Shown here in pieces: positions 13,601-30,065 of a stretch of DNA of 64,000 nt. The position numbers and the translations under genes are program-made. Source of the stretch: Mansonella perstans (lineage: Eukaryota > Nematoda > Chromadorea > Rhabditida > Onchocercidae); contig JBAMDO010000081.1 of assembly GCA_037074765.1 (NCBI GenBank), forward strand, positions 62,001 through 126,000, in the 5' to 3' direction. The stretch's first letter is position 1, and each line of letters begins with the position of its first letter. Under the pieces are notes generated by a model, which was given only the letters and a program-made list of their open reading frames with translations, did not search any database and had not been told where the DNA came from.

Positions 13601-16600
13601 ATGTAATGCGGAGATATCACTTATCAAGTTATTTTGATCTAAATTATAATTAATTAAAACGATATGTATTTGCAAATAACTTGTCAGAATTCCAGAATTT
13701 TTTAAACCATTGCAGATTTCATGCATTGTTTTGCTGTGTTCAGAAATTTAAATTCCATAAACACTAACTTTTAAATTCTGACCTATTCATGCGATTCAAT
13801 TGATAGAGCCAATGGTGTATTGTAATTCATGATAAGACGATAGGTTACAAAATTGAAAGCCCAGTTTTTAAAAATAGCATTGCAACCATTCTCCTGGAAT
13901 ACACAATAAATATTTAGCTTGTAGAATAAGGTCAAAATTACGGATATCGCAACAAATTTAGTTAAAACTTTAATACATTCAAATATATTTCAATCGTGAA
14001 ATATTCAATTCTTTGATAGACTGAGCCGGCATTCATTTTTGCCACATCTTAGACGTTTTGTAACAATTTTGTAAAACAAATCAAAAGAAAAATTAGCTCG
14101 CTTTGTCAATTTTCTTTTTAAATAATGAAAAGTTCTCGAGCTAGAACTTTTGAATGATTGAAAAGATCTAAAATTGATGTTTAGTCTTCAAGAATCAAAT
14201 ATCTACATTCAGGTTATTATGCTTGGAATAGAAATTGCTTGAAAAAATGTGATTATGGAGAAAATAACAGTGGATTATCTTCAAAATTAATTTATAAGAA
14301 TAATTGAATAGGATCTCGAGGGATACAGCAGTTGAATAAAGCTAATAATGAATCCGAGTAAGAGCAAGTAATCCAAGCACACTACCTGTGCTTTGTTTAA
14401 GCGTTTTTGTCCTGAAAGAGGCAGTAGAGGTTCCGTATCATTATCAAATAATCTATTATAGAAAGTTCCACTTGAGCAGTAAGTAGCTATTCCATATTTA
14501 TTGTTCAGTTTTATTAATGAAAAATTTATATAAGCTAGTCTTATCTCAACAGAATCTAAATAATTAATTAATTAGTCGACTGACACATTATTTATCCTAA
14601 GCGATTTCCTCGATCCCATTCTAGAAATTATTTTTTCAACAACACTAAATCAATTGGCAACAATGAAGAATGCATTTACTATTTCTGTAAAGCTTACAAA
14701 AGTTGTAGACGAAAAACGAATTAAAGTTCAGGTAATTTTATTTTTAAATCTTTCTTCAAGTAGAAAAGAAGATACTTTAAGCGAGATTTTAGTAAGCAGT
14801 GTGATTGTCACAACAAGCGAATCACAAGAATTTGTAAACACGTTGATTTGGTGATCTTAACAAAACCAAAATAATTAATTGATTAATTAACTGACATATT
14901 ATCCATATTAAGCAATTTTCTTGGTTCATTCATGAAAGTTTAACAAATCCAATAAAAAACTGCAAGTTCTAATAAATATTCAAATTTTGATTTCGCCACT
15001 AATGTTTTTTTGTGTACGTAACATAGAAAAATTTTGTTTGGAGACTTGCAAGATTTATTTTGCTGTTTATCTCATATTAGGTCATCAAATTAAACTGGTT
15101 TCAAAAGAGACAATGAAAATTCATAAAAAGATTTAACTCTTTCAGATATTTCAACAAACAATTAAAAGCAAATTTAGAGGCTTAATTTTGTTCCTTTCTT
15201 TGTTACCTTCCAATTTAAATTAAATGAAGCAGAATCGTCTATATTCATTTCCTTGTTTATGTATTAGTCGAACAATATTATTGCATCAAAAAATTTAAAT
15301 TACCCATAGTTCGTGACCACTGCGAAATGATGAACAAAAGAAGGCAAAATGGAAGTAGAATTGATTCAACTGATTAGGGTCTCTTTCCTCATAATACACT
15401 GGAAGAAAAGATTAATTATAAAATGGTAATGGAAAAAATTAATCTTTGACCACATTGCCAAATTCGACTCACAGCCAAACGATTATCCAAACGATTTATC
15501 CAAAAAGTAGAGCGTTCACATGATGGTCAATATATTTTTAATTTGATAATATCTGACTAACAAAAAGTATCAATAGAGTAGTAAAACCTTTCTCATGATC
15601 ATTTTGTTTTCTACATTTATAATGTAATATTAATATAGTCTGCTATAAAAAAGTACTATTATTAACTGCTTTTACGTACTTTTCCCAGCTTAACGTTTTA
15701 TTTTTTCTAAAACAAAAAGTGAGTCTTAATTTAAATTTTGAATTTTGAACTCCTATGAAATCAATTCTATAGATCGATTTTATTTATCTGAGATGAAATC
15801 TACTATTCGTAATTTACTACGAAATTTGATCGTATTTGGTTTTTCGTACTAGCTTTGGTGGTCAGTGGACTAAGCAAATAATGTCATCCGAGTTTTTCCG
15901 ACAAATGTCAATTGGATTCCATTCTAGATATAAAGCATAAAATTTAAATATTAAGCAAAATCTCATATAAAACATGAACTGAAATAGAACACAAATTTGG
16001 TGTACATGCCAGATAGTGTCAACTACCCTTTGGGCTAATAATGTCACAGTTGCTTATGAACTTTGTCGGAAAACAGAATTAAAACTGTCCAACAGATTTT
16101 TATATGCATGTATGATTGTAATTTATTTCTGGCAACAAAAATATTTAAATTTAAACATGAATGCTATTTGTAGTATTCTCTATTTATTTCATCAAGCAGA
16201 TGATAGATGTTATTATTTAATTTGTTATTTTAATCAAAATTTTCACTGATTTATAGCATTAAGATTTAATGGAAGGTCTCCAGTCCTTCTTTATGATTAT
16301 GATTTGTGATTGGAATTTTATTCAAACATTTTGAATCATTCCTTCATGAAAAAATCATGAGGTCGAAAAAAGCTTAATTTTGAATTAAATGAAAAATGTT
16401 ATCCCTCTTCTTCGTTGTAATATTTACATAAAACAGTTATTTTTCTGAATAAAAAATAAGAATTATTTTGTTAGTTGACCCAAATATTAAAATAATTATG
16501 AATCGGTCTGTGAAAAATGGAACTTGTATTCGTTGTGACAAATTTCATAGATCTAGCAGTTAATATGAATTATTATCATCATCTAAATTAATGATCAAAT

Positions 16601-18465
16601 TAGTTGCCTTTTTGTTAGTCTGAACAAAATAGATTTGATGACTTCACTATCTTTGCAACTTTTGCATTTGTTTTCTAATTAAAATAAAATCATTTTTAAC
16701 GCTGTATTGCTAGAATATTTCTGCTTAACTGATCATTCCTTTCATATTAAAATACCAAACGCTGCCATATGAACATACACTTGGAACGGAAACCCCGTGA
16801 ACTCATCAGAATTTTTTTTCTTATTATTTGGTTTCAGCAACAATTTTAAAAGGATCTTCGCACATGTACGTATTCATTTAGACGGCATTAATTATAACTG
16901 GTTTTTATATCACTTCTTTCAACAACGGAAACGTTATGATTGTAAAAATTGTTAGAAGTGTTAACAGTCAAGAATTCGATTCCTACTGTTCATTCAAACA
17001 TACAATTAAAAGAGCAATTTATTGTAACACTAATTAGAAGTAACTGGAAGTATGCGAAATATTACACAAATTTTAAAATTGTAAAATTACGAAGAATTTT
17101 ATGTAAAATATGTAAAATTACGAAGAATTTTATGATAAACCATTGGTTGACTTTTTTGAGTGCGTCCTCAGCTGGTCCAGAAGTAACCTCATTCTTTGAC
17201 ATCTCTTTTCTTCACTCATGTTTTAAATCATTTTTTTTTTTCAGATAATTTGCTAAAATTTTATTAAAAAGCTTGACTTTATGTTTGAAAAATTTGATTC
17301 TTTTTTAAATAGTTTTTTTCGATCATTATATTAAATAATACAACTGTCCAAGAAGCATGACTAGTCAGCCAGATTCAAAAATTTCTGTTTTTTTGCAATT
17401 CACTGCATTTTTGATTTTCTCATCTGTTTTACTAATTTTGCATTAATTATATGATTAGCTGAAATTCAAATTTAATTCTAATTTTGATCCAGGTAACTAG
17501 GTCCAAATTTTAATGCAATCCAGTGAATTCACACTTCATATTCTTTCAAATAATTTTTTTTTTTTTTTTTTTTTTTATACAGCTTAACCGCTTTTTCAGT
17601 TGAAAATATTTTAAGTAGTAAGATTTAGGACATCAGAATATCAGGAAATAATGTAGGAATTAATGGTCTCCTTACCTACTGTGATATTGCATCTATGCGA
17701 CAGCTTTAAGTATATTGGTAGAACGCTGTGTGCAGGAATTAAGGGTATTCTTATGCAATAATAAACTTACACTATTCTTACACCACTAATGTCAAAGTGT
17801 AACTGTGTGATGATGATGATCAGGTCTCTCTTCTTACGCATTTCTTTATTTTTAAATTATCATTTTAATTTTTCATTATTTTAAAAGAACAATTATTCGT
17901 AGGGTATTTCTTTTTGAGAAATAATTAAAGCAGTTAAAGAATAAAATATTTGAGAAAAAGCGCCGAGAATTCCATAAAATCAGTAATTTTTGGTATTTCT
18001 GTACTACCATATGTTTAGTTTACTGGGTATTTGAAATTCTAATATTTTTTAACCAAATTTTAGCTATAGTCTTGACTTGCGCAAAGTTCCATCGTATTGA
18101 AAGGGTCTTATTTGAACAGGTATTGAAGGGAAGATGAAACTGATTCACAAGGACATTACAATTTGAAGAATATATCAGCGAGAGCTCAACGATCGATCTG
18201 AAGCTCAACATTTATCACAACTGTAAGGTAAGCTGAAATTCCAAAATCAATTTGAATCTCGTTATTCCTAAGTAAAATGTGTAGTTATCAGCAAAACAAA
18301 GCTACTTTGTTTGTAAGCAAACACATATAAATCAAAAGTTTACCTAACTATACAGCTGTATAAGCTTACTACTGTTGAGGACAGTAAGTAGGAAAAAATG
18401 AACCTTTTGCATATGATTGTTTTAAATATTTTAATGATTTTTTGATAGTATTCAAATTAATATTA

Positions 18466-18524
18466 CAGCAATTCGATAAGCTTAATCAAGGATGAATGCC
18501 TTGATTAAGCTTATCGAACTGCTG
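18466..18524. repeat. 25-bp inverted repeat with 9-nt loop
   Basis: The left arm 18466-18490 and right arm 18500-18524 are reverse complements with a single mismatch (position 18471 against 18519). The loop is GATGAATGC. Each arm contains an AAGCTT core. The structure could be a transcribed hairpin, a MITE remnant or a template-switch product; no small-RNA evidence is available here. Confidence 0.9.
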
Positions 18525-20347
18525 AGCCTTAAATTAGTACGATTTTACATAGTCACTGCAATTCCATCTAAATTACTAAATTATTTAACACTTTATTAAA
18601 TATGATATTTTCATAGGCAAAAACATGTTAACCAACTGAAACAGTCAGATTAAACATTGATAAACCGGACAAATACATGTTCAACTGATTCAATAAATGA
18701 GCTGATTACTCTTGTCATTCTTTTATAAGTAATCTTTGCTTTTCTCACAAAACATTTATTTTCAGCTATGCCAGTGTAAAATCACGATCCGCATACTGAA
18801 TGCGAATATTTCATCCGGAAAACACTGAGGAAAAAAATGCATATATCTAGTAAAACAGGTCAGCGTTTCACTAGATGTTTGAGAAATTTGAGGAATCGTT
18901 TTGAATATCTCAGTACTGGTGTTCTTAATTATGTTTTTTATTAAATTGAACAAATTGTTTCAGTAATGCATTCTGAAACCAAACTTTTTTTAGAATTCCA
19001 GAAGTGTAATACTACTTCATGATAAGTGCATCAGTATAAGTTGGTTCAATTCATCATTATCAGTACTTTAATAAATGTAGCTCTTTTGATTTACTTATCA
19101 TATATTTTAAGTATTGATAGATTCTAATTTATTAGAAAAAATTTCCCAATTTCGGAAAACGTTGCACCTGCAGTACCTAAATCACTGAGTGCAGAGGGAA
19201 ACTTCACGTTCCAAATAGTATCAGTCATTATTGATTTGAACTGAATGGTGATAAACAAGGAAATAAACTTGAGAAAAATAATGAACTACCAATAGAAGAC
19301 TCGCTTAATTTATTTAAATTCGTCGTTGTAGGCTCGCATAAAGCTACGAGAATATAAAACAAAAGGTATTTAACTTGCAAAAGAGTAAAAATGTGAGTCG
19401 GACAAAGTATCCCAAATCGCCAAAAAAATCAAATAACACTGATGCAAATCAGTTAAAACTAATTAGTTTTATGTTGGGCGACGACTAAAGTATGAATTGG
19501 AGGATTATCATTACATTTCAACTTTCTGGATCATTGCAAAGAATTTGCTACTTAACTGTGTGACGCCAGTAGCATTGTCACCAAATCTGACTGTTGAAAT
19601 GCTTATTCCCTTGGCAAGTTTTGAAAAACTAGAATACACAACAATTGACGCAGTAGTCATACAGCAGCAAAATTCAGATCTCTCCATGACTCAAATAACT
19701 TCTGAAGATAAAAAAAGATGACCCGCAAAAATTTATACATTTGAAACTCATTACTTCATACAATGTACCAGTAATGGTTGCATATCTTGTCATATATTGA
19801 AACTTAAATCGCGATATATTTGGATGTCCACTTATGTGGATTGAGCTAGACCGAAAATCATAACAACAAAATCATTGCACATTTTAGAGACAATTGAAGG
19901 AAAGAATAAATAAATGATCAAAAAAAGAATGCTAAATTTATATATGTGCCCCAACTGCAAACTGGACGCATATAGCCATACGAGACAATGCATATCTGGA
20001 CTTTATAATGACAGAAGATATAAAATCCATGCAATTTCATTCGAGATTTACTATAATTGCATAATTAATTAATAAGAGACTTCTTCAGAGCACAACAAAA
20101 GTAGATTTTAAAATTAAAAAACACTCAAAACCATTTATAAGGAACCTTATACACGGAACATTTTATTACGTTCCGATATTGCATATCTTATCATCTTTCT
20201 TCATTAAATCTGAAATGATTTCCATTGGTTCCAGCATGATCAGATAAAAAAATCAGAAAACATAAACAGCAAAGGAAAAAGATTAAAAAAATCAACCTGA
20301 GACATTTTAGTTGGAGATCAAAAATTCTATGCTTTCGGCAATCTTTA

Positions 20348-20539
20348 AATAGTAAACATTCATAAGACAGATTCACTAATTATGTAACATATGCGCGCTA
20401 CGCAGAAAAAATAGTAAACATTCATAAGACAGATTAGTAAACATTCATAAGACATTCATAAAAAACATTCATAAAAAATAGTAAACATTCATAAGACAGA
20501 TTCACTAATTATGTAGCATATGCGCGCTACGCAGAAAAA
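20348..20539. repeat. local duplication of a gene's 3' end
   Basis: A block of about 63 bp at 20348-20410 is repeated at 20477-20539 with one difference, and partial copies of AGTAAACATTCATAAGACA lie between. The right copy holds the last codons and stop of the 11-exon gene on the minus strand (stop at 20505-20507). The left copy carries the same final codons and stop as a non-coding echo, and the one difference would be a synonymous Leu change (CTA/TTA). Confidence 0.85.
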
Positions 20540-23500
20540 TCTCAACAAAGTTCAAAGTTTGTGAATACTGAAACTGGAGCAACGGTAATGATTGAACATC
20601 CTGCTGTCGACGGGTTTCCATCTCTAAGCGCTCCATATTGATAGGCGGTTGACTTGCGGGAAGTTCAAGACCTTCATGATTTGTCTGTTGTGTTTCCACT
20701 TTAACCAATTCTGTCCAATCTGATATTTGTGACTGTAAACAAAATTGGGCAATTACTTGCAAAATAATAAAATAACATCTGTAAGGATCAATGGCCACAA
20801 CTGCGATTCAAAAATTGCTTATAATAGGAGATTGAAATCCAACAATTTGTTATTTATGCTTTTTGTTTGGTGATTTCTGTTAAAAAATTAATGAAGCTAT
20901 AGCAGATCTATATTTATTTTGAAATTTAAGAAATTCAGTTCCAAACTGAATTTGGAATGAAAACTCGAAATATTCAGGCTTCCGAATAAAGCTGTTTCAA
21001 AAACTACATAAAGTTAGACGAAATAAACTTGACTAAAATCGAATCTTCTCCTCAAAGAGTTAGTGTAGTGAACATTTTATCATGAAGAAAGGATTGTAAG
21101 GAAGACCAAAAGTACGAACATGGCGTCTCAGTAAATTTTTAGACCAATAATTGAGTAAGACTCTATTTAATCTAATGTGTTAACTTATCGACAAGAAGAA
21201 TTTTCAATAAAGAACACCTGTAAGGGTTGAAGATAATGCTTGTATATATTTAACATCAATTCCGGGTTCATCTTACGCAGCGCTTGTTCTTGAGCAAATA
21301 CAAAAGCAGACAAATAGTACTGTAACCCATCGCTAAGATATGAATAACGTATATTGATTATATCGCACCAGAAAAAACCAAGTTCTCTACGAAATACTTC
21401 GTAATTAAGTTTGGAACGAAATAAATCGATAATCCATGCAAGAAGTTGTGCCTCGAATTTTAATCTGAAATAAAGAAATAGTCTTAACAGCAGCCTTCAA
21501 AATTTCAGATAATTATTTACTTACTCGATTTTGAATCTCCTGCGTACAATTACGGTGCTAATTGTACGAATCATAATCAGGAATACGAATGAAGTTACTG
21601 AAGAGCAACTTCAGGACTAACTTCAACGAAATTGAATTTAACAACATGACTAAAGCTCTTAAAAATTAAAAAAAAGGAAAAAAACTACATTTAATAGAAA
21701 TACTAATTATGTAACTCTGCGAAATTTAGAAAAAAACGGCGAAGCTTTAATTTTTTTTACTCACAACTTTTCATCATGAATGTTGGTTTTGTGAAGATTT
21801 TTCCTCCTGAAAGAAAAAAGTAGTAAGAAAATGATGCTAGAAAGCAATGAACTTTGAAAGAATGTCGAAGAATAAAAACTGTAGTATTTCGAACCTAATT
21901 AGAACTCAATAACATGAAAAAACGAGAATCGATCACGAATTTCATTCCCTACAAACATAGACTGACTTTACCATAATTTACAACGCATGATTTCTCTTCT
22001 GAATTATGATGTCGTTCCTACACTCTATAGCTTCATTTTTTCAAGTCATTTGTCATATTTCTAGTTATGATAATCAAAACTTACTGTATTTCGCCACTTC
22101 GAACCATGCTGAACAATTTCCGGATGATAAGTACTTGAGCTACTGGTTCAAATTTCGACAAGAACATTTTGAAAGTATCCATGCATACGACTCGCACTTC
22201 ACACAATGTGCATTCTTCACAGCATATCAAGAAGTCAGCAAGGAACTCCTGTAAATAGTTGAACAAATAGAATTGGAAAGAATATCATCCCACTCCTTTT
22301 CCCAATGATGCATTTATTCCTAAGGATTAAATGTTTCAATATTCTTTAAGATTTTCGAAGCATAACACAATAACTGAAAATTTCTTTTGATCTTGAAACT
22401 TATTAAACGAACTCGTCATATAAAAACAAGTTTACAAGAAATTTCCTGAACCATACTAAAAAGAAAGTCCATTGATTTCGTCCAATTGACTCAATCTCGA
22501 CAGAAATCAAACAATTCCGCAATACTAGAACTACATAACCAACATTGAACATGTTTGAAGTTGAAATATGTAGCGAATAGCGGAGTGGACCAAGGACAAG
22601 TTTAAGATAATGTTCAGGCGCAAATACTTGTGGAACTGAACAAAACTTTGACCTTAAAATTCACTTATATTTGGGCTTATCAAGCAAGATACGAATTATA
22701 CTTTTTTCATAATCTCATCTTTCCTATTTTCTTGTTCGCATACTTCTTATTTATAAGTATGATAGGGAGAAGTATAAATCTGGAATTAACTGTGAAAACC
22801 CTACGGAAATTTAGATACCTAAAGTTTCGAAATTAAATTCAGTGATGAAAGGTCATGAAAACAAATATAACACGAATTTGAAAAGTCTAAATATTAGATG
22901 TTATGAAACTTTTACAAAGTACTTACTTCAAAGAATTAGCCAAAACAACTGTATTGAGAGGTAATCGCCGATCGGAAAATTTGTAGATTTCATTCAGTTT
23001 TATAATAAATGCTTCCATATAATGACTTTGGATATGTGTGCATGCTAACACTTTATCGAACAGCTCATCCAATAATTCGTAATTTTTGCTCATCGATAAA
23101 CTAAAAAACGAATTATGTAATTAAGAATTTACAAGCAAAGGAACAGTTATTTTGCCAACAAATAACAGCCAAAACATGTCCTTACCTTAAACATCAACTC
23201 ATAAAGCATCTATTCAATAATTAATACTCGTTGTCCATGGTCTAAAACCTATGAGTTCTGCAAAAGAAAAATGCAAAACTTACGTAAAAATTCGTAAAAA
23301 CATTAAAACGGCTGGTAAAAACGGGTCAGAAGATGGTCCTGGCAATGCCGCAGTACAGTTCTCGCTCAAATAATCGGCTTCCAAATTCGGAAAATATCCT
23401 CTGTTTAATTGATCATCTTGATGATTCAACATGACACTTTTCTCGAATCGTTCAATCCAAGATGGTATATAAACTTCTCTGATATCGCGGATGAAACTAA

Positions 23501-24851
23501 ACTTGAAAAAATTTGCAAAACGCGAGATCCAACATAAGTCCTATATCTGACATTTTCAAACACACTTTAAGCGCCTAGATAGAAGAGTATAAGTGAACGA
23601 TAACATTTTCTTTCTTAAAAAACATGTGAAAATTGAATCAGGATGTTGCTCAAATAAATAAAATCAAGGTATGATAAGGTAAGATATATAAGATAAATAA
23701 GAATACTATCATGCAAACATTTGAAATCAATGACCCACAAAAAACACTCCAAGAAAAAAATTTACTGTACCATTACTATAAAAAAGACTAACTGTTTGCT
23801 TAGGTCCTTCATCTCTGGCATTATTCCTTCGATAAAGCTTCCAAGTAACATAAATGCCTTCCACGAAATAGCGCGATCGGAGCAATCAAGCAGAACAGCT
23901 AGTCTGAAAATTTCGGTAATAATACAAAATTTAATATGTAAAATAAGCATTAGAAAACAACTGTCTTGGAACTGATTACAATGGACTTGGAGAATAATTT
24001 AAATCTGAAGGACATTACATTTCTTATGCCACATATATAATACAGACATGTTGAATGAAATGATGGAAGTAAGGAACTATTGTGAGAACCTTCTATCCAA
24101 CAGATAACACTTGTATATCTAAACTTACTTGTCGTTGGTAGTTCCATATGATATTAACAATATCAAAATATTTTCCAGAATGGCGTCGGAAACACCATTT
24201 TCGATGAAATCTTCGTCGTATTCTTCGATAATCGCTCGAAATAATTCACGATAAATCTCTTCGATAGCATGATCGGTTGCAGTAATTATCAGTCCATACA
24301 CTTCATCGTATTTCTTATACGCCAAGTCATGGAAAATCTGTTCAATGATCTCTCTACTTGTCCGGTCATTTTCGTTTTCTATTATTTCGCTGTAAGCAAA
24401 CTAATCATGGAAAACTTCTATTGATTTGGTAGTTTAATGGTCGTTTCTAATACAACTTACTCAATCAGCTATCAAATATGACACTCTAGATCTTTAGAAA
24501 ATGGAATGGAACTGCATATGGATAACTTTCAAACCGAAGACAAGATCTTTTGCCTCATCCGCTATACATAACTTACGCAGCAAATTTCCTGCGCCATATA
24601 CCTGGCTACTACTGAAACTACTACTGAAACTTTGAATTGCTATGTTTTTCACTATTCAAGAGATTAATGTAAATTGATCCTCACAGATAAAACATTGTTT
24701 TTTTGAGAGTAAACGCATGTTACATGATCATGAAAACATAAATATCAAAAGAAAAAGATCAAATCTACACTAACCTTTCATGATCAGAAGATGAATAAAC
24801 TATTTGGTCGTTAGGTACAACCAAATGCAAAAATAATCCCAATAAAGCCAT
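20505..24851 (-). CDS. 11-exon helical protein, possibly glomulin-like
   Basis: The exons (minus) are 24775-24851, 24577-24623, 24129-24378, 23793-23903, 23284-23496, 22927-23100, 22544-22652, 22085-22248, 21765-21806, 21218-21464 and 20505-20732. All phases agree and give about 553 residues, from ATG at 24851 to TAG at 20505. Exon 7's donor could instead be at 22535. The protein is acidic, almost wholly helical and HEAT-like, without catalytic motifs. Length and the order of blocks recall glomulin of the Ybp2/Alf4/glomulin family, a binder of the cullin-ligase RING subunit RBX1. The blocks are SSDPFLPAVLMFLRIF, VVCMDTFKMFLSKFEP and, near the C terminus, a YLQPLQ motif. This likeness is from memory and weak; the gene itself is well supported. 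The N-terminus (MALLGLFLHLVV) is hydrophobic. Confidence 0.8.
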
Positions 24852-27256
24852 CAAACTTCAGCAATCTAGTAAACCACAATCACTTCTAATAAATGAATTC
24901 ACTTCTCGAAAGGCGGGAAAATGACATACCGTACAAGTATGTCATGATCCATAAATCAAAAAAATCGGGGAAAGAAGAACTTCGTTGATTGGTAAAGAAC
25001 TATATTGAGAAATTTATTTTTTTGATGAGAAAAATTTATAAAAAAAAAAAAAAGTGAATGGGAAACTGAATGAGAAAATTTTATATAAATCTTATATAAA
25101 ATTTTATATAAAAATTTTATATAAATTTATATAAATCTAAACCTAATAATATTTTCCGCTGCACTGTTAAAGATAGAGAAACAACTAGAAAATGACTTAA
25201 ATTTAAAAAAAAAAAAAAAAAAAACCGAAAGTGATGAAAAATTTCGGCAAAATACTCATAATCCGATATATCCTTCTTAGACATCCCTTAAATCAATATC
25301 GAATCAAATGATTATTTAGAAAGTAAATTCAAGTAATACTGCGAATCTCGCTGCATGTTATAACATAAAGAATTCCAAAAAAAATCTTTATTTGATGAAA
25401 TTAAATACATAATGGAGACAAATTACCTTTTTTCCGCTTCTCATCACCAAGAACCATTAGTGTATACTCGTTGGTTATTCCTGACGCCAAAGTTATCAAC
25501 CAAAAATCTGCTGGCCTAAAATTAGAGTCTTCTTTAGATGGCGGTCATGTCAATATAAGATAGTCTACCTTTTCGATCTTTCATTAGCATATAACAAAAA
25601 CGTTACAATACTAACTCATATCTTTCAAGTAGCTAGTCCTACACCATATTTTGAAACGAACTTTGTACACATGAAGTCTTTATTACAACTTGTCAGTATG
25701 ATGCACTAGCGAAAAACTGAATTACACTTTATATTACAAATGGAACAATCATTATGAATCAAATTTGAAATATCTGGATGAAAAGATTAGGTATGGAAAG
25801 GAAGAATAGGAGCACAAGTTAATATTTGGAATGTAAAAATAGATGACTCTAACTTTCCCTTAGGATTATAAGTGATTTCTTTAATTTTTCCTCAAACAAT
25901 ATAAACACTATATGATTCCATTTGTAATAGCTCTTGGTCCAACCACTTTTTTTTTTATAACCGACAATTAATAGACCATAATCAAATTTATTATAATAAA
26001 AATGAAATCTGAAAGCATATTCAAATCGGTAATTTCCTTGTAAATATCGAAAACAATTTCCTAATTCCAGATCATGTAAATTTAAAGAATTTTCTGGGAA
26101 GTAAAAACATAACATCCTATGCCAATCACCCGGCAAAAGTTATTTATAAGGAAAAAATACAAAGTATTCATAGGAAAAAAAAACATCACAGCATTTCACA
26201 TCATGCATGGAAAAAGTAAAAAAATGCAACATATGGGATGGAAACGAAAAGAAAGAAATAAATTGAAGACAGTTCAAATCAATAACATTACTTTCGTTAA
26301 TTCTTATATTTCCTAAACTTCAGCCAGCGCAAAATTTCGGAATCAGTTTAATAAATGAAATGCTAGCTGCAATATTCTACCACTACGGAAATTTTTTAAT
26401 TTCATTTCAATCAAATCTTACATAACAGAGCAAAATGAAATAATGGCTGCAAATGCCGGAAGTTAAAGGAAACTCGAGTTACTGAAATACAGCAATGCCG
26501 AAGAAAAGAAATAATTTCCTGCATATTAAAATGCTGAACATTACTCACTTATCATGGCGTTAAAGCTATAATCAGAATAAATAAAATAATGATAATTAAT
26601 TTCAATTAATATAACCGGCAATTGGAAAACAAAATGGAATAGCAAAACAGAAAAAAATAATTAAATTGATCCAACATTGTTAAGGGTCGAAATAAGAGTC
26701 GCAATAACATGTCGTAAAACTTTCAGAATGACCTGAGGTCTGGTAAATGCGCGACTTTTTACATTCGTCACCGTAACCACAGAACTAAATATATCCCATA
26801 GTCCATCAAACGTTAATGATGAAAAAAAACATAAATTTTAATCCAGTCAATCTACCAATGATATTATTAGTGGAACTCTCAAAGAAAACCGGACAAATAA
26901 AAGGAGCAGCTTCATATAATTTCTCAAAATTTTCTGCCTTCAAACAAGAATTCTAAAAAAACATTAAAAAATTATTTTCACAGAATTTTAAAAAAGTGTG
27001 GAACCAAAGTTGATATTCATAAATAATTTCTCTGTCGTTTAATTTATGCACCATTCGACTACTTAGACATAATGATTTCCCGTATGCCCAGAAAAATCCA
27101 GATTTGATCCAGTAAGATTAAATAATCAAAATTTCAAGAATTTCATCTTAAGACATCTAAGCTTTTTAATTTCTAATGTATTCAGAGAAGTGAATCAGAA
27201 CCTTTCAAATTGCCTCACAGATTGAATAAATTTTCAAATCTAGCAACTTGCTCTTT
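24852..27256. other. intergenic region, mpk-1 3' side
   Basis: 2.4 kb between two minus-strand genes, so it should hold the promoter of the 11-exon gene and the 3' UTR of mpk-1. It contains poly-A tracts (25040 and 25205) and an AT palindromic block at about 25076-25140. A minus-strand open frame at 25849-26115 has a true ATG and about 88 codons (includes ELGNCFRYLQGNYRFEYAF) but no homology I recognise. Confidence 0.45.
25076..25140. repeat. AT palindromic repeat block
   Basis: Overlapping copies of TTTTATATAAA/TTTATATAAAA form several self-complementary units in about 65 bp. This is likely to fold or to expand by slippage; no function can be inferred. Confidence 0.7.

Positions 27257-30065
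<2,809 letters not shown>

Larger units (their letters stand above)
6223..20345. other. long gene-poor stretch
   Basis: About 14 kb with no exon chain I can support. Notable contents are a 57-bp tandem duplication (7540-7652), a short direct repeat near 17083-17134 and a hairpin at 18466-18524. A basic minus-strand open frame near 12632-12916 contains a Lys/Pro-rich stretch, KKPKKPRNPPKNRSRW. Poly-T or poly-A tracts lie at about 9450, 13240 and 17550. A possible plus-strand exon near 14663-14731 ends at a CAG/GTAATT donor but has no partner. None of these is strong enough to call a gene. Confidence 0.5.

Noticed and set aside
22006..22254. 82-codon plus-strand frame
   Set aside because: Opposite strand of an in-phase exon (22085-22248) with strong acceptor and donor.
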